A DNA stretch of 64,000 nt from Fidelibacterota bacterium (GCA_016934035.1 JAFGTP010000066.1:1-64000), one strand, 5' to 3'; shown: positions 45,527 to 56,228, counted from the first letter of the stretch. The notes: generated from the letters alone by a model not told the origin. Numbers and translations: made by a program.

Positions 45527-46963
45527 CTAGACATTAAAATACAAATCAAATTCCAGGATGGTTGGTCTGTTTTTGCTCGGTAGGATTTCTTTTTTCATTT
45601 TTTCGCAAATCCAAAAATCAATAATATCTTGTGTAAAAATATTGTTTTGAGTGAGAAATTTATGATTTTCAGCGAGATTATCAAGAGCTTTTTCCAGGGA
45701 ATCCGGAACAGACTGGATCTTTTTGCGGATATGTGCATATTTTTCATCAAAAAGATTCATGTCATAAGGACCGAATCCTTCTTCAGTGATATTCAGGTTC
45801 TGCTGAATGCCTTCAATACCGGCTAGCAGCATACCGGCCATTGCCAGGTAGGGATTACAACTGCCATCGGGAGGACGAAACTCGATTCGTTTGGATTCCG
45901 GTGAGGTGGCATATTTGGGAATACGAATCGCAGAGCTGCGATTTGCCAGACTAAAGAAAAGATTTACAGGTGCTTCATATCCGGGGACCAATCTTTTGTA
46001 GGAATTGGTGGTGGGATTGGTCAGCGCCACAAGAGCTTGTGAATTTTTCAGAATACCGGCCACATAGGACTGCCCCAGATCACTCAGTCCACCATAGCCT
46101 TTTTCATCATAAAAAAGCGGTTTGCCGTTTTTGAACAAATGCTGGTGAAAATGCATACCACTTCCAGCTTCGCCATAGATGGGTTTCGGCATGAAAGTCG
46201 CAACTTTTCCATGTTTTTTTGCAACGTTGCGAATAATGTATTTGCCCAGTTGAACGGCATCCCCCATTTTTTTTGTATTGCCAAATTCAATTTCAATTTC
46301 AACCTGGCCTGAGCCACCAACTTCATGATGATGATATTTGACGGGAATATTGCAACTTTCAAAGATCTTGACGGTTTCATTTCTCATTTCATTTAGCGTA
46401 TCATAAGGCGGTGCGGCATGGTAACCCTCATGATGAGGCAATTTGTACCCAAGTTTTTGTCCCTGACTTTGATAATCCAATCGGGGGTCTTGATCAGAAT
46501 TGATTCTAAGGAGTGAATTTTTCGGATCATTTTGATATTCTACACCATCAAAAATGTAATATTCAAATTCCGGCCCCCATTTACATTCATCGGCAATATT
46601 TGTGAATTTCAGAAAATTTTCAGCTGCTTCGGCAATAAAACGTGGGTCGCGATGATATCGTTCTCTTGTATCGGCTTCGACAATATTTACAAAAAAACTG
46701 ATGGTCGGATCAGAGAAAAAAGGTTCCACAAAACCGCTTTGTAAATCGGGAACGAGGACCATATCTCCGGCTTCAAGGCTTTTGAATCCTGGCGTTGAAG
46801 AACTATCAAAGCCCACCCCTTCCTGCATGAAGCGATCATTAAACCGATGGGACGGAATGGTGATATGATGGAGGTTTCCAAAAAGATCACTGTATTTCAG
46901 ATCAATAAAACGAATGTCATTTTCCTGAATAAAACTTTTAACTTCTGCAAGATTTTGAAACAT
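45527..46963 (-). CDS. glnA: Glutamine synthetase, type I
   Basis: The 478-residue enzyme makes glutamine from glutamate, ammonia and ATP. Motifs: WGPEFEYYIFD near residue 127, the ammonia/Glu site GSGMHFHQHLF near 265, NPTTNSYKRLVPGYEAP, and the ATP-site EFRPPDGSCNPYLA. Where GS-I-beta enzymes have the adenylylation Tyr in NLYDL, this protein reads MNLFDEKY, so Tyr is replaced by Phe and that control is probably absent. GGGAGAG precedes the ATG. pepF follows 12 nt downstream. Confidence 0.96.
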   Translation of the reverse strand: MFQNLAEVKSFIQENDIRFIDLKYSDLFGNLHHITIPSHRFNDRFMQEGVGFDSSSTPGFKSLEAGDMVLVPDLQSGFVEPFFSDPTISFFVNIVEADTRERYHRDPRFIAEAAENFLKFTNIADECKWGPEFEYYIFDGVEYQNDPKNSLLRINSDQDPRLDYQSQGQKLGYKLPHHEGYHAAPPYDTLNEMRNETVKIFESCNIPVKYHHHEVGGSGQVEIEIEFGNTKKMGDAVQLGKYIIRNVAKKHGKVATFMPKPIYGEAGSGMHFHQHLFKNGKPLFYDEKGYGGLSDLGQSYVAGILKNSQALVALTNPTTNSYKRLVPGYEAPVNLFFSLANRSSAIRIPKYATSPESKRIEFRPPDGSCNPYLAMAGMLLAGIEGIQQNLNITEEGFGPYDMNLFDEKYAHIRKKIQSVPDSLEKALDNLAENHKFLTQNNIFTQDIIDFWICEKMKKEILPSKNRPTILEFDLYFNV

Positions 46964-47245
46964 ACTCTCTCTCCCTTTTAATTATTAAACTCTCTCATCT
47001 TAAAAATACTATCTTTACTTTCTTTTATTCAAGATATTTTTCCTGATACTTTAATTATTTAATTGAAATAATTGATCTACAGTGTATTCGATTAATTAAA
47101 TAAAACAAATTTCATAAAAATAGTTAATAATCTTTGCTGGGGCCATTTTATGATTAAATTCTTACTGAAAGGATTTTTAAAAATTGGCTTGCGTAAACTG
47201 ATTTTTCATAATAAAATGCTTCCGAAAAGAACATTGGGAGGAATT

Positions 47246-47755
47246 ATGAATGAATGGATGAAAAAACGTGACAATTATATTTCCTGGGATGAATATTTTA
47301 TGGGAGTTGCCGTGCTTTCTGCGCAAAGAAGCAAAGATCCTAACACGCAGGTGGGCGCCTGTATCGTCAGCCAGGAACACAAAATTGTGGGAGTGGGTTA
47401 CAATGGTTTTCCAACTGGTTGTTCCGATGATTCGTTGCCCTGGAACCGGACAGGGAATTTTATCGAGACCAAATACCCATTTATTTGTCATGCAGAGCTG
47501 AATGCAATATTGAATTCCAACACACAAAATCTCAAAAACTGTACGATCTATGTCGCTCTTTTTCCCTGTAATGAATGCGCCAAGGCGATCATTCAATCGG
47601 GCATTAAAGAAGTTGTCTATCTATCAGACAAATATGCCGATACAGACGTTGTTAAGGCTTCCAAAATCATGTTTGAACAATCAGGTGTCAAAATGCGGCA
47701 ACTGATCACACAAACCCAAAAAATTGAGATTACGTTGGATCCTGAAAAAATATAA
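47246..47755 (+). CDS. dCMP deaminase (ComEB/DCTD family)
   Basis: The 169-residue zinc enzyme converts dCMP to dUMP for dTMP synthesis. The zinc site is CHAELNAIL (His, catalytic Glu) and PCNECAKAI (two Cys). VGACIV and GYNGFPTGC are family blocks. I chose the ATG at 47246, which follows GGGAGG; the longer frame from 47150 would add 32 atypical residues. It is a single gene, and 255 bases of unremarkable AT-rich sequence lie between it and the sensory island. Confidence 0.93.
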   Translation: MNEWMKKRDNYISWDEYFMGVAVLSAQRSKDPNTQVGACIVSQEHKIVGVGYNGFPTGCSDDSLPWNRTGNFIETKYPFICHAELNAILNSNTQNLKNCTIYVALFPCNECAKAIIQSGIKEVVYLSDKYADTDVVKASKIMFEQSGVKMRQLITQTQKIEITLDPEKI

Positions 47756-48010
47756 TTTGAATCCAATATGCGCCCCTGGTCCATCAGCCACTGTTGGTTT
47801 TTATGAATCCTTCCTGACCTTTCCGGATACTAGGGGCTACAGATTCTCAGGTATCTATACTATTCTTGATTTATTTTCATTTTATATCGAGAAAAATGGC
47901 ACTCTTTCATTTAGTATAAAATTTTTCAAATGTAAACAAAATAATTGACAATCAGGATTACTATTGACATATTTAAAAGGTTATTTAATCGCGGGAATTT
48001 TATAAAATTT

Positions 48011-48562
48011 ATGAATGGAAATATTCGAATTATTCTATTATTTACGGCTCTCCTTTTGATATTTATTTTCAATCTTCCGGCTAAGGGGCAGGATTATACT
48101 GAAGAGGAAATCAAAGCCGCCTATATAAAAAATATTTCTCAATTTGTCACCTGGCCGGAAAACAAAGAAATCACGCCCGAGTTTCATATTGTAATCCTCG
48201 GCAAAGACGATGTCAGCAGACACATAGAATTATTTTTTAAAAATATCTCAATCAATGATCGTCCCGTTCAAACCCAAACTGTTGAAAATCTCAGTAATAT
48301 CAAATATTGTGATATTTTATTTATTAATAACATTGACGATGATCAATTAAAAAGTATCCTGACAAAAGTCAAATCATATAACGCTCTGATTTTTTCCGAC
48401 ACTAAGGGTTTTGCCGAAAAAGGAACTCACATCAATTTTTTCCTGGAAAACCAAAAAGTGAAGTTTGAAATCAACCTCTCCAGAGCAATAGAAGATGGTT
48501 TTTTTATTCAGTCACTGCTTTTGGATTATGCAAAAATAATAAAAAAAAGCGATGAGAATTAG
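48011..48562 (+). CDS. YfiR-like (DUF4154) periplasmic protein 1
   Basis: This 183-residue protein has a Sec signal (ends near LPAKGQ). The mature part matches YfiR/DUF4154: AAYIKNISQFVTWPE near the start, FHIVILGKDDVSR, INDRPVQTQTVENL, CDILFINN, and HINFFLENQKVKFEINLSRA. YfiR proteins bind the periplasmic domain of a partner sensor and keep it off; in Pseudomonas and E. coli that partner is the diguanylate cyclase YfiN. Only one Cys is visible, so the paired disulfides of P. aeruginosa YfiR are absent. The ATG at 48011 gives the best signal peptide; a TTG at 47945 is in frame. The stop is two nt before kinase 1. Confidence 0.88.
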   Translation: MNGNIRIILLFTALLLIFIFNLPAKGQDYTEEEIKAAYIKNISQFVTWPENKEITPEFHIVILGKDDVSRHIELFFKNISINDRPVQTQTVENLSNIKYCDILFINNIDDDQLKSILTKVKSYNALIFSDTKGFAEKGTHINFFLENQKVKFEINLSRAIEDGFFIQSLLLDYAKIIKKSDEN

Positions 48563-48564
48563 AT

Positions 48565-50415
48565 TTGTTTAAAAATTTACCCATAAACAGAAAACTGACT
48601 ATAATAATTTTTGGAATTTCCCTGGTAATCCTATCTCTGGGATTTACTTCTTCGGTTATCAATCTGACCATTCGTCTGAGAAAAAACCTCGTCAATAATG
48701 CCGAAAAAAATACCTCCCTGCTGGGCGAATATTCTAAGGTCCCTCTGATTTTTAATGATAAATACCAGGCCTTAAAAAACCTGTCTGGCATAAAATATAT
48801 ACCGGAGGTTGATTTTGTTATTATCTATGATGCCGGGGATGAAGAATTTGTCCGTTACGGTAAAGACATTGTTCCTTATTTCATGGAATTCAGACATAAT
48901 TATTCCGCCTTCAAAGATAACAAATATCATGTTTTCAAAGACATTGTGAATGACAATGAATTATTGGGCTCGCTTTATCTGGTGACTTCACTTAAAGAAT
49001 TGAGAAGCCAGACTTATAAAACCATTATCAATTACTTCGTTGCGGTTATTTTCCTGCTTCTCTTATCCTACATCATGATCAACATTTTTCAGAAACAGAT
49101 TTCAGTGCCAATTTTACAGTTATTTCATACAATGAACAAAATTCACAACGAATCCGATTTTAATAATCTGCATCTGGAAAAACAGAGCAATGATGAAGTG
49201 GGAAGACTATACGACGGTTTCAACGACCTGATCGGAAGAATTGCCCGGCAACAGGATGAAGTCAGGCATTTAAAAAATTATATGTCCAACATCATCAACT
49301 CCATGCCCAGCGTTTTGATCGGTGTCGATACAAAACTCATCGTCACCCAATGGAATAAAAAAGCCTGGGAATATTACGAAATTGAAACCCAGCAGGCTAT
49401 TGGCAGAAATCTGATTGACATTGTTCCCGCTTTGAGGGATGAAAAAGAAAAAATGCTGGAAAGCATTCGGGACAGAAAAATCAAAACAAACAATAAAAGA
49501 TCGGTTTTTAAAAAAAATGAACTCTACTACGAAAGCATTACAATTTTTCCCCTGGAGGAAAATGGCATCCAGGGGGCCGTTATTCGAATTGACAACATCA
49601 CCGAAAATGTGAAAATGGAAGAACTGTTGATACAATCAGAAAAAATGCTTTCCGTAGGCGGACTCGCTGCTGGCATGGCTCATGAAATCAACAATCCGCT
49701 GGCCGGAATGATGCAAAACGCCGACGTGATTTACAATCGGTTGACCAAACCACTGCCGAAAAATCTGGAAACAGCACAAGAATGTGGTATTAATTTCAAT
49801 GCCCTGATGAATTTTCTGGTAAAAAGAAATATAACCAAGCAGCTGGAATTGATAAAATCTTCCGGTGAACGGGCTTCGGCAATCGTTAAAAACATGCTCA
49901 GTTTTGCCAGAAAATCCGAATCAAAACTGGCTCCCTCTGATTTGACTGAACTCCTGGACAATACCGTTGAACTGGCAGAAAATGACTATGATATCAAGAA
50001 AAAATACGATTTTCGAAAAATCAAAATTCAGCGACATTACCAGGAAAATCTACCGAAATTCAGTTGCGAGAGAGGAAAAATCCAGCAGGTATTCCTGAAT
50101 ATTCTGAAAAATGGCGCTGAAGCTATGGTTGAAAAAATCAATATTGAGGGTTATCAGCCGGAATTCAAATTTTCTATATATACGAAGGACAAAAAGTTTG
50201 TGATAGAAATAGAAGACAATGGTCCGGGAATACCCGAGCATATCCGCAAACGGGTTTTCGAACCATTTTTTACCACAAAAGATGTTGATAACGGGACCGG
50301 TCTGGGATTATCGGTGTCTTATTTTATCATTACTGAAAACCATGACGGCGAGATGGAAGTTCACTCCAAGCATGGGGAATGGACAAGATTTATCATTACC
50401 TTGCCTCAAAGGTAA
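48565..50415 (+). CDS. Membrane histidine kinase 1 (periplasmic sensor-HAMP-PAS-HisKA-HATPase)
   Basis: The 616-residue kinase has TM1 (~12-32), a ~120-residue periplasmic domain reminiscent of the CHASE8 domain of YfiN, TM2 (~153-175), HAMP (~176-230), one PAS (~240-350), HisKA with its His in [13 protein letters not shown] (residue ~373), and HATPase ([16 protein letters not shown]). The start is TTG at 48565, two nt after yfiR-1. The pair probably works like YfiR/YfiN, but with histidine phosphorylation as output. Its catalytic core is nearly the same as that of kinase 2. No regulator is encoded nearby. Confidence 0.92.
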   Translation: MFKNLPINRKLTIIIFGISLVILSLGFTSSVINLTIRLRKNLVNNAEKNTSLLGEYSKVPLIFNDKYQALKNLSGIKYIPEVDFVIIYDAGDEEFVRYGKDIVPYFMEFRHNYSAFKDNKYHVFKDIVNDNELLGSLYLVTSLKELRSQTYKTIINYFVAVIFLLLLSYIMINIFQKQISVPILQLFHTMNKIHNESDFNNLHLEKQSNDEVGRLYDGFNDLIGRIARQQDEVRHLKNYMSNIINSMPSVLIGVDTKLIVTQWNKKAWEYYEIETQQAIGRNLIDIVPALRDEKEKMLESIRDRKIKTNNKRSVFKKNELYYESITIFPLEENGIQGAVIRIDNITENVKMEELLIQSEKMLSVGGLAAGMAHEINNPLAGMMQNADVIYNRLTKPLPKNLETAQECGINFNALMNFLVKRNITKQLELIKSSGERASAIVKNMLSFARKSESKLAPSDLTELLDNTVELAENDYDIKKKYDFRKIKIQRHYQENLPKFSCERGKIQQVFLNILKNGAEAMVEKINIEGYQPEFKFSIYTKDKKFVIEIEDNGPGIPEHIRKRVFEPFFTTKDVDNGTGLGLSVSYFIITENHDGEMEVHSKHGEWTRFIITLPQR

Positions 50416-50418
50416 AAT

Positions 50419-51585
50419 ATGCAAAAATTCAATCCTGTTAATCTCAGAAAATTTTTAATGCCCGAATTGGTTTTTGGAAACGGTGCCAGACATTTGGCGG
50501 GTAACTATTGCCGGAATTTTAATATTCGGAAAGTTTTAATCGTAACTGACAAAAAATTAGCCCATTCCGGCTTGCTGAATGATGTGGTGGACAGTATCAA
50601 AAATCAATATATTGAAGCCCGGGTCTTTTCAAATGTGAGTCCGAACCCCAGAGATTTTGAGGTCATGGAGGGCACGGATCTCTATCTTCAGGAAAATTGT
50701 GAAGCGATTGTTGCACTGGGTGGGGGTAGCCCGATGGATTGCGCCAAAGGAATTGGGATTGTTAGTCAAAACGGTGGCCATATTCTGGATTACAAGGGAA
50801 TTAATCGAATTTCCACCACGTTGCCTCCTATGATATTCATACCCACCACCGCCGGGACATCAAGTGACGTTTCCCAGTTTACGATCATTTTGGATTCGAC
50901 TGAGCTCATAAAAATTGCTATAATCAGCAAAGTCATCCTTCCGGATATTTCCCTCATTGATCCTGAAACAACCCTTTCCATGGGCCCCTATTTGACAGCC
51001 TGCACCGGAATGGATGCTATGACTCATGCAATTGAAGCCTTTGTGTCCATCGCCAATTCTCCGATCACTGATTTACATGCTCTTAAAGCTATTGAAACCA
51101 TTGACAAAATTCTGCCCCAGGTGCCGGAGCACATGAATAACATCCAATTGAGAGAAAAAATAATGTTTGCCAGTTTTGAAGCCGGATTGGCTTTTTCCAA
51201 TGCTATGCTGGGTGCTGTGCATGCCATGTCTCACAGCCTTGGAGGATATCTGGACCTTCCCCACGGAGAATGCAATTCTCTCCTACTTGAGCATGTTATC
51301 AATTTTAATTATACCGTTGCAGAAGAGCGTTTTAAAAAAATTGCCAGGACCATGGAAATTCCCGTTACAGGTTTGAATTCAAAGGAAATCAAGAATAAAC
51401 TTTTTGACCATATTCAAAGCCTAAAGCTCAAACTCGGTATAACCAAAAGTCTGAAAGATATCGGGGTAACCGGTTCGGATATTCCAATTTTGTCCCAAAA
51501 AGCAAAAAACGACGCCTGTCTCCTGACCAATCCCAGAAATGCTGAATTAAATGATATTCGGGCTATTTTTGAAGAAGCCTATTAA
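50419..51585 (+). CDS. Iron-containing alcohol dehydrogenase, ErcA-like
   Basis: This 388-residue group III dehydrogenase has the NAD-site ALGGGSPMDCAKGIG near residue 95 and the iron ligands Asp and His in TGMDAMTHAIEA, AVHAMSHSLGG and LPHGECNSLL. The N terminus (NLRKFLMPELVFGNGARHLAG) is of the ErcA kind. In pseudomonads ErcA-like genes sit beside PAS kinases (ErcS') and are needed for ethanol/alcohol signalling. Here the gene lies four nt after kinase 1 and overlaps kinase 2, so a sensing role is likelier than bulk metabolism. The substrate is unknown. Confidence 0.92.
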   Translation: MQKFNPVNLRKFLMPELVFGNGARHLAGNYCRNFNIRKVLIVTDKKLAHSGLLNDVVDSIKNQYIEARVFSNVSPNPRDFEVMEGTDLYLQENCEAIVALGGGSPMDCAKGIGIVSQNGGHILDYKGINRISTTLPPMIFIPTTAGTSSDVSQFTIILDSTELIKIAIISKVILPDISLIDPETTLSMGPYLTACTGMDAMTHAIEAFVSIANSPITDLHALKAIETIDKILPQVPEHMNNIQLREKIMFASFEAGLAFSNAMLGAVHAMSHSLGGYLDLPHGECNSLLLEHVINFNYTVAEERFKKIARTMEIPVTGLNSKEIKNKLFDHIQSLKLKLGITKSLKDIGVTGSDIPILSQKAKNDACLLTNPRNAELNDIRAIFEEAY

Positions 51586-53608
51586 AAATAATAAAAAAGA
51601 GCAGGTCCTTGAAGCGCTCATCGGCTTTTCCGGAGCAAATGCCATCCAAAAAAGCTATTTTCCCCAGTTACAGAAAAAAATACAGGAGATTGAACGGGAA
51701 AAAGCCAAATATTACAGTCTTTTCAATAATACATCCGATGCAATTTTTATCACCGACAATGAGGGTAATATCCTGGAAACCAACCCGATGGCTTCAAAAC
51801 AATTTCACTATACTGCCGAAGAATTATTAAAGATGACAATCTGGGTCACAATTCACATCGATGACAGAACCAGAATCCAAAGTCTTTATAGCCAATCCGG
51901 TATTTCCGGGATTGAAATCAAACAAATCACCCGGGAAGATCAATTGATATATACAAAAATCAGCCTCCAAAAATTCTATTATGATCAGCACCCGGCTTTT
52001 TTGGTTGTCTGTCATGATATTACCGAAAGCAAGCATGAGGAGATTCAACTCAAAGATTTGCACAATTTCTATGCAAGAGTCATCGAAAATTCCAAAAATA
52101 TACCCTACCGTCTCTATTTCGGATCAGAAACTTATGAATATATCGGAGACGGATTTTTTGAACTTTTCGGCTTTAAAAATTCCGAGATATCCAGAAAAAG
52201 AACTGAATTACTTTCCACGATTAAAGAGGCAAAATTGTTGGATACCGATGAAAAAATTGAACTCAAAAGTTATGACAGTAAATTGATAAGTGGCGAAGTC
52301 TCCAGTTTCAGGGCAGAATATAAAATTAAAACAACCGATGGAGAAACGCGCTATCTTTTTGACACATCATTACCCATTGTGGATTCAAAATCCGGCCAGA
52401 TCATCGGAAGCCAGGGAATAATAAAAGACATTACCCAGCGAAAACTGAATGAAATATCGATTCAAAAATCCAATGATTACATTCAAAGTATTATAAATTC
52501 AATTCAATCTGCCATTATCGCAATCAATGAACAATGTTTGATAACTCACTGGAACAAAGAAGCCGAAAAATATTTCCTTCCGAATAACGGCCCCATTCAA
52601 AGCAACAATATCTTTGCTACCTGCTCCCTGGTTTGGGGTTCCCGGGAACAAGTCGTGCAAAGCATGATCAACAATGTGCCGGTAGAAAATATCCACCTGG
52701 AAGATCAGGATAATCATGAAAGTGCCTATGAATTGTCCATTTATCCTTTAATTTCCAAGGATTTCAAAGGCGCAGTGCTGCGCATCGATGATATCACCGA
52801 AAAAACCAATCTGGAAAAGTTGTTAATTCAATCGGAAAAAATGATGTCACTGGGCGGACTGGCCGCTGGTATGGCTCATGAAATCAACAACCCTCTGGCC
52901 GGAATGATGCAAAATGCCGAAGTGATATTCAACCGCCTGACCAAACCGCTGCCGAAAAACCTGGAAGCAGCACGAGAATGCAACATCGATTTTTCAGCAT
53001 TGCAGATGTTCCTGGAGAAAGGGCATATTATCAGGCAAATTGATCTCATCAAGTCTTCGGGTGAAAGGGCTTCGATAATTATTAAAAATATGTTGAGCTT
53101 CGCCAGAAAATCCGAATCTAAATACGCTCCCGTTGACCTGGCAGAACTTCTGGAAAATACCATCGAGCTGGCTGAAAATGATTATGATATGAAAAAAAAC
53201 TATGACTTCAGAAAAATTCAATTAATCCGTCATTATCAGAACAATTTGCCCCAATACAATTGCGAAAGAAGTAAAATCCAACAGGTCTTTTTGAATATTT
53301 TAAAAAATGGTGCCGAAGCCATGGCAGGCAAAACAAAAATTGACGGATATAAACCGGAATTTGTATTATCCATCAAATACATCAATAATAAATTCATTAT
53401 CGCAATCGAAGACAATGGGCCGGGTATACCCGAACCGGATATGAAACATGTTTTCGAACCTTTTTTTACAACCAAAGATGTCGACAGCGGTACAGGATTG
53501 GGATTATCGGTTTCCTATTTTATTATTACTGAAAACCATCGTGGTAATATAGAGGTGCGCTCCAAATATGGGCAATGGACCCGATTCACCATTACCTTAC
53601 CTCAATAA
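51551..53608 (+). CDS. Cytoplasmic PAS histidine kinase 2 (ErcS'-like)
   Basis: The 685-residue kinase has no membrane segment. The N terminus carries ALIGFSGANAIQKSYFPQLQ followed by a coiled coil, a region I associate with ErcA-linked kinases. Three PAS domains follow (~45-165, ~170-300, ~305-420). HisKA has His in [13 protein letters not shown] (residue ~443), and HATPase has EDNGPGIP and GTGLGLSV. It overlaps the dehydrogenase by 35 bases, so the two are coupled. An in-frame TTG at 51569 could be the start instead of ATG 51551. The core is very close to kinase 1, including the shared stretch TKPLPKNLE. Confidence 0.9.
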   Translation: MIFGLFLKKPIKNNKKEQVLEALIGFSGANAIQKSYFPQLQKKIQEIEREKAKYYSLFNNTSDAIFITDNEGNILETNPMASKQFHYTAEELLKMTIWVTIHIDDRTRIQSLYSQSGISGIEIKQITREDQLIYTKISLQKFYYDQHPAFLVVCHDITESKHEEIQLKDLHNFYARVIENSKNIPYRLYFGSETYEYIGDGFFELFGFKNSEISRKRTELLSTIKEAKLLDTDEKIELKSYDSKLISGEVSSFRAEYKIKTTDGETRYLFDTSLPIVDSKSGQIIGSQGIIKDITQRKLNEISIQKSNDYIQSIINSIQSAIIAINEQCLITHWNKEAEKYFLPNNGPIQSNNIFATCSLVWGSREQVVQSMINNVPVENIHLEDQDNHESAYELSIYPLISKDFKGAVLRIDDITEKTNLEKLLIQSEKMMSLGGLAAGMAHEINNPLAGMMQNAEVIFNRLTKPLPKNLEAARECNIDFSALQMFLEKGHIIRQIDLIKSSGERASIIIKNMLSFARKSESKYAPVDLAELLENTIELAENDYDMKKNYDFRKIQLIRHYQNNLPQYNCERSKIQQVFLNILKNGAEAMAGKTKIDGYKPEFVLSIKYINNKFIIAIEDNGPGIPEPDMKHVFEPFFTTKDVDSGTGLGLSVSYFIITENHRGNIEVRSKYGQWTRFTITLPQ

Positions 53609-53759
53609 ATTGGCGTAACCGGCCGCACATGCTTTATTTTCATTGTTCTTAAACAATTAAACCGCATTTTTTTAATTTTATCACTATAAAGGCATTATTT
53701 GTGCAATAAGCCGAAGAACATTTGTGAAATTAAATTTTTTGTGACTGCATTTATTATGT

Positions 53760-54071
53760 ATGTACGATATTAAATCAAAAAATATCATAAAATTTTTACC
53801 CCTAGGAAAATTTTTACCCTTTCTTACATCAATAATCTGTCTCCTGCCTGCCGTAGCTCATTTTTATTCCCACCTGCCCCTTAAATTCCTTCAATTTGGT
53901 ATGATGGGCTTTTCAGGCCTTCTGGTTTCGTTGCAAATTTTCGGTTTCTTTGGTATTCAGCATCAAAAAAGTGAATCAGCCTGGAACAGGGACAGGGATC
54001 AGGGGGCCAAATTTATTAATATTTTACCCATTGAACGAGGTGTTAATGCTGAAAATATTGCGGCGTTATAG
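53760..54071 (+). CDS. Possible small membrane protein (low support)
   Basis: A 103-residue frame has two hydrophobic segments (~18-35 and ~47-68) and a charged tail. I do not recognise it. No Shine-Dalgarno precedes its ATG, and its 3' end overlaps the receptor 1 start by 26 bases. It may be a real small membrane protein or chance. If not coding, the 437 bases between kinase 2 and receptor 1 are an intergenic promoter region. Confidence 0.3.
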   Translation: MYDIKSKNIIKFLPLGKFLPFLTSIICLLPAVAHFYSHLPLKFLQFGMMGFSGLLVSLQIFGFFGIQHQKSESAWNRDRDQGAKFINILPIERGVNAENIAAL

Positions 54072-56220
54072 TTCGCTATTTCTTCTGTCCGGTGCTTTGG
54101 GGCAGGAATTGGATGAATCCCATCAGAAATTGCTGCAAATGTCCATCTATGACCTGATGCAGATCAAAGTGACCACAGCCAATAAAAAAGAGGAAAAAAT
54201 TGATGAGGTCCCCGCCAGTGTCATCATCATCACCCGAAAAGAAATTGCAGAAAAAGGGTATACCACATTACCCGAAATTATCGAACATATTCCTGGAATT
54301 TTCAAGGTTGATGATTATTATTGGCTGGGATCACAAAATTTTGGCGTTAGGGGATTTTTTTCCACTGGTCCGATGAACAATCTGATCATTCTCGTCAATG
54401 GTGTCAACCAGTTGTCTGATAAATATTCCGATTACCCCGATGTCAAAATCAATGTTCCGGTAGAGGCCATAGACCGGATTGAAATTATCAAAGGTCCAAT
54501 GTCGGTTATCTATGGGTCCGGTGCATTCTTCGGCGCTATTAATATTATCACCAACAAACTCGAAGAAGGCAGCCAACCGGGTTTGTTTTCTGCCTCCTTT
54601 GGAAGTTTAAATACGAGTCAGCTCTTTTTCAGAAAGCAATATCGGGTACAAAATTTTGAATATGTATTAAATGCCGGATATTATCACACCGATGGTATTG
54701 AAGCAGCCTTTTCTAAAATGACCTCAGATTTATCAATTTTGGAGTCCGTAGGCCTGACCGAAGATGCCACTATCAAGGGACAAAAAACCGAGGGACAAAC
54801 CTTTGTGGGTCTATATCTGAAAGACAAAGATTTTTATGCGGATTTCTCCGTAACGGAAAACAATAAGGGTGTCTTTGACGGGCAACCAAATTTGAAAAGC
54901 GGATCTATTCTGACCACAAATGCCTATAACATTGTCATGGGATATCATTATGACTTTCATGAAAAATGGAAGTCTGAAATCAAAGCCGGTATGTATAAAC
55001 ACGGTCACCTTCTGAACTATGAAGTGTTTTTCAAGAATTACTATGAAACAGACGCCCAGCACACCCATTCTTTCGACATCGAATGGAATAATTTTTTTCA
55101 ACCCGATGAAAAAATGGAGATCAATCTCGGATTATACCAGCGAACAGTAATGCAATTATACCAGTTTTCCGATTTTGGCTATTACAATGTTAAATTTGGC
55201 GGCGGAGAAATTGGACTTCCCAAAGACACTCATTACAGCAGCCAGTCAGTTTATACACAGGTCAGTTACACAATCAATGACAGGCTGAAACTGCTGGGAG
55301 GGGTGCGTCTGGACCATACACCTGAATATCCTATGCATTATTCCAGAGGATATGCCCGGCTCAACGGCAACAATGGACTGATTGATACCACTAATTATCG
55401 TGTTGACATACAAGAAACCTATCAACCCGATAACCATGGTTTTACAACCGTATCCCGGGCAGCGGCCATTTATCATTTTGACAAAAGCGTGCTGAAACTG
55501 ATGTGGGGACAGGCCTCCAAACAACCCTCCTATACTGAAAATTACAGGCAACTGCCCGGAGGATATCCCTTTCCTGAAGTCGCTGAGATCAATACTTTTG
55601 AAATTAATTATCTTTCCAGTTTTCTGAAAGATTTCAACCTCAATATTTCTCTTTTCTACAACACCCTGGATAATCTCATTTCAACCACCAATATCTATGA
55701 TTCGGAAACCGGTGAATGGGACATCTTCAGTTATAGTTCCGGAAAACAAAGAACCCTGGGTACTGAACTTGATTTAAGTTTGCTCATCACAGAAAAAGCG
55801 GAAATCAAATTCGATCTGATGGTCCAGCAATCCAAAGATTTACGAAAAGGATATGAAGATATAAAACCCGGATATTCCCCGCATTTGCTGGGTTCGTTTG
55901 CTCTTCTGCTCCATCCCACTGAAGACCTTTCACTGGCTGCCTCTGCCCGGTATATTGATAAAATCTACACAGTATGGCGAACCGTAACCACGCCTCAAGA
56001 GGGAAGCAGACTTGGGAATGCCCTGAACCCACAATATTTACTTGATCTGAATTTGCGCATGGATCCGCTTTTTAATTCACATTTCTATGCAATGATAAAG
56101 GTCAAAAACCTGCTGGACATTGAAAGAAGATACCCCACAACCACATCCAATTCCTGGGCTGACAAGGGGACCCTGGGTGAACCCCGGACCTGCAGCCTGA
56201 CAATTGGAACCAAATTTTAG
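54046..56220 (+). CDS. TonB-dependent outer-membrane receptor 1
   Basis: The 724-residue protein has a short signal (ends near ALGQ), then a leader of the type LLQMSIYDLMQIKVTTANKK. A plug domain follows (PASVIIITRKEI, ...IIEHIPGI, VEAIDRIEIIKGPMSVIYGS) with a ~550-residue beta-barrel ending in TIGTKF, as expected for a C-terminal Phe. It imports or senses a ligand using TonB energy. This short-leader receptor type is often encoded with YfiR and sensor kinases or cyclases. ATG 54046 is preceded by CGAGG; the frame from 53950 upstream is unlikely. The gene is followed eight nt later by its paralogue. Confidence 0.92.
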   Translation: MLKILRRYSSLFLLSGALGQELDESHQKLLQMSIYDLMQIKVTTANKKEEKIDEVPASVIIITRKEIAEKGYTTLPEIIEHIPGIFKVDDYYWLGSQNFGVRGFFSTGPMNNLIILVNGVNQLSDKYSDYPDVKINVPVEAIDRIEIIKGPMSVIYGSGAFFGAINIITNKLEEGSQPGLFSASFGSLNTSQLFFRKQYRVQNFEYVLNAGYYHTDGIEAAFSKMTSDLSILESVGLTEDATIKGQKTEGQTFVGLYLKDKDFYADFSVTENNKGVFDGQPNLKSGSILTTNAYNIVMGYHYDFHEKWKSEIKAGMYKHGHLLNYEVFFKNYYETDAQHTHSFDIEWNNFFQPDEKMEINLGLYQRTVMQLYQFSDFGYYNVKFGGGEIGLPKDTHYSSQSVYTQVSYTINDRLKLLGGVRLDHTPEYPMHYSRGYARLNGNNGLIDTTNYRVDIQETYQPDNHGFTTVSRAAAIYHFDKSVLKLMWGQASKQPSYTENYRQLPGGYPFPEVAEINTFEINYLSSFLKDFNLNISLFYNTLDNLISTTNIYDSETGEWDIFSYSSGKQRTLGTELDLSLLITEKAEIKFDLMVQQSKDLRKGYEDIKPGYSPHLLGSFALLLHPTEDLSLAASARYIDKIYTVWRTVTTPQEGSRLGNALNPQYLLDLNLRMDPLFNSHFYAMIKVKNLLDIERRYPTTTSNSWADKGTLGEPRTCSLTIGTKF

Positions 56221-56228
56221 GTGATACA

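Noticed and set aside
47945-47990. TTGACA boxes as a sigma-70 promoter for the island
   Set aside because: Neither TTGACA copy has a good -10 box at 16-18 nt, and the region is too AT-rich to judge.
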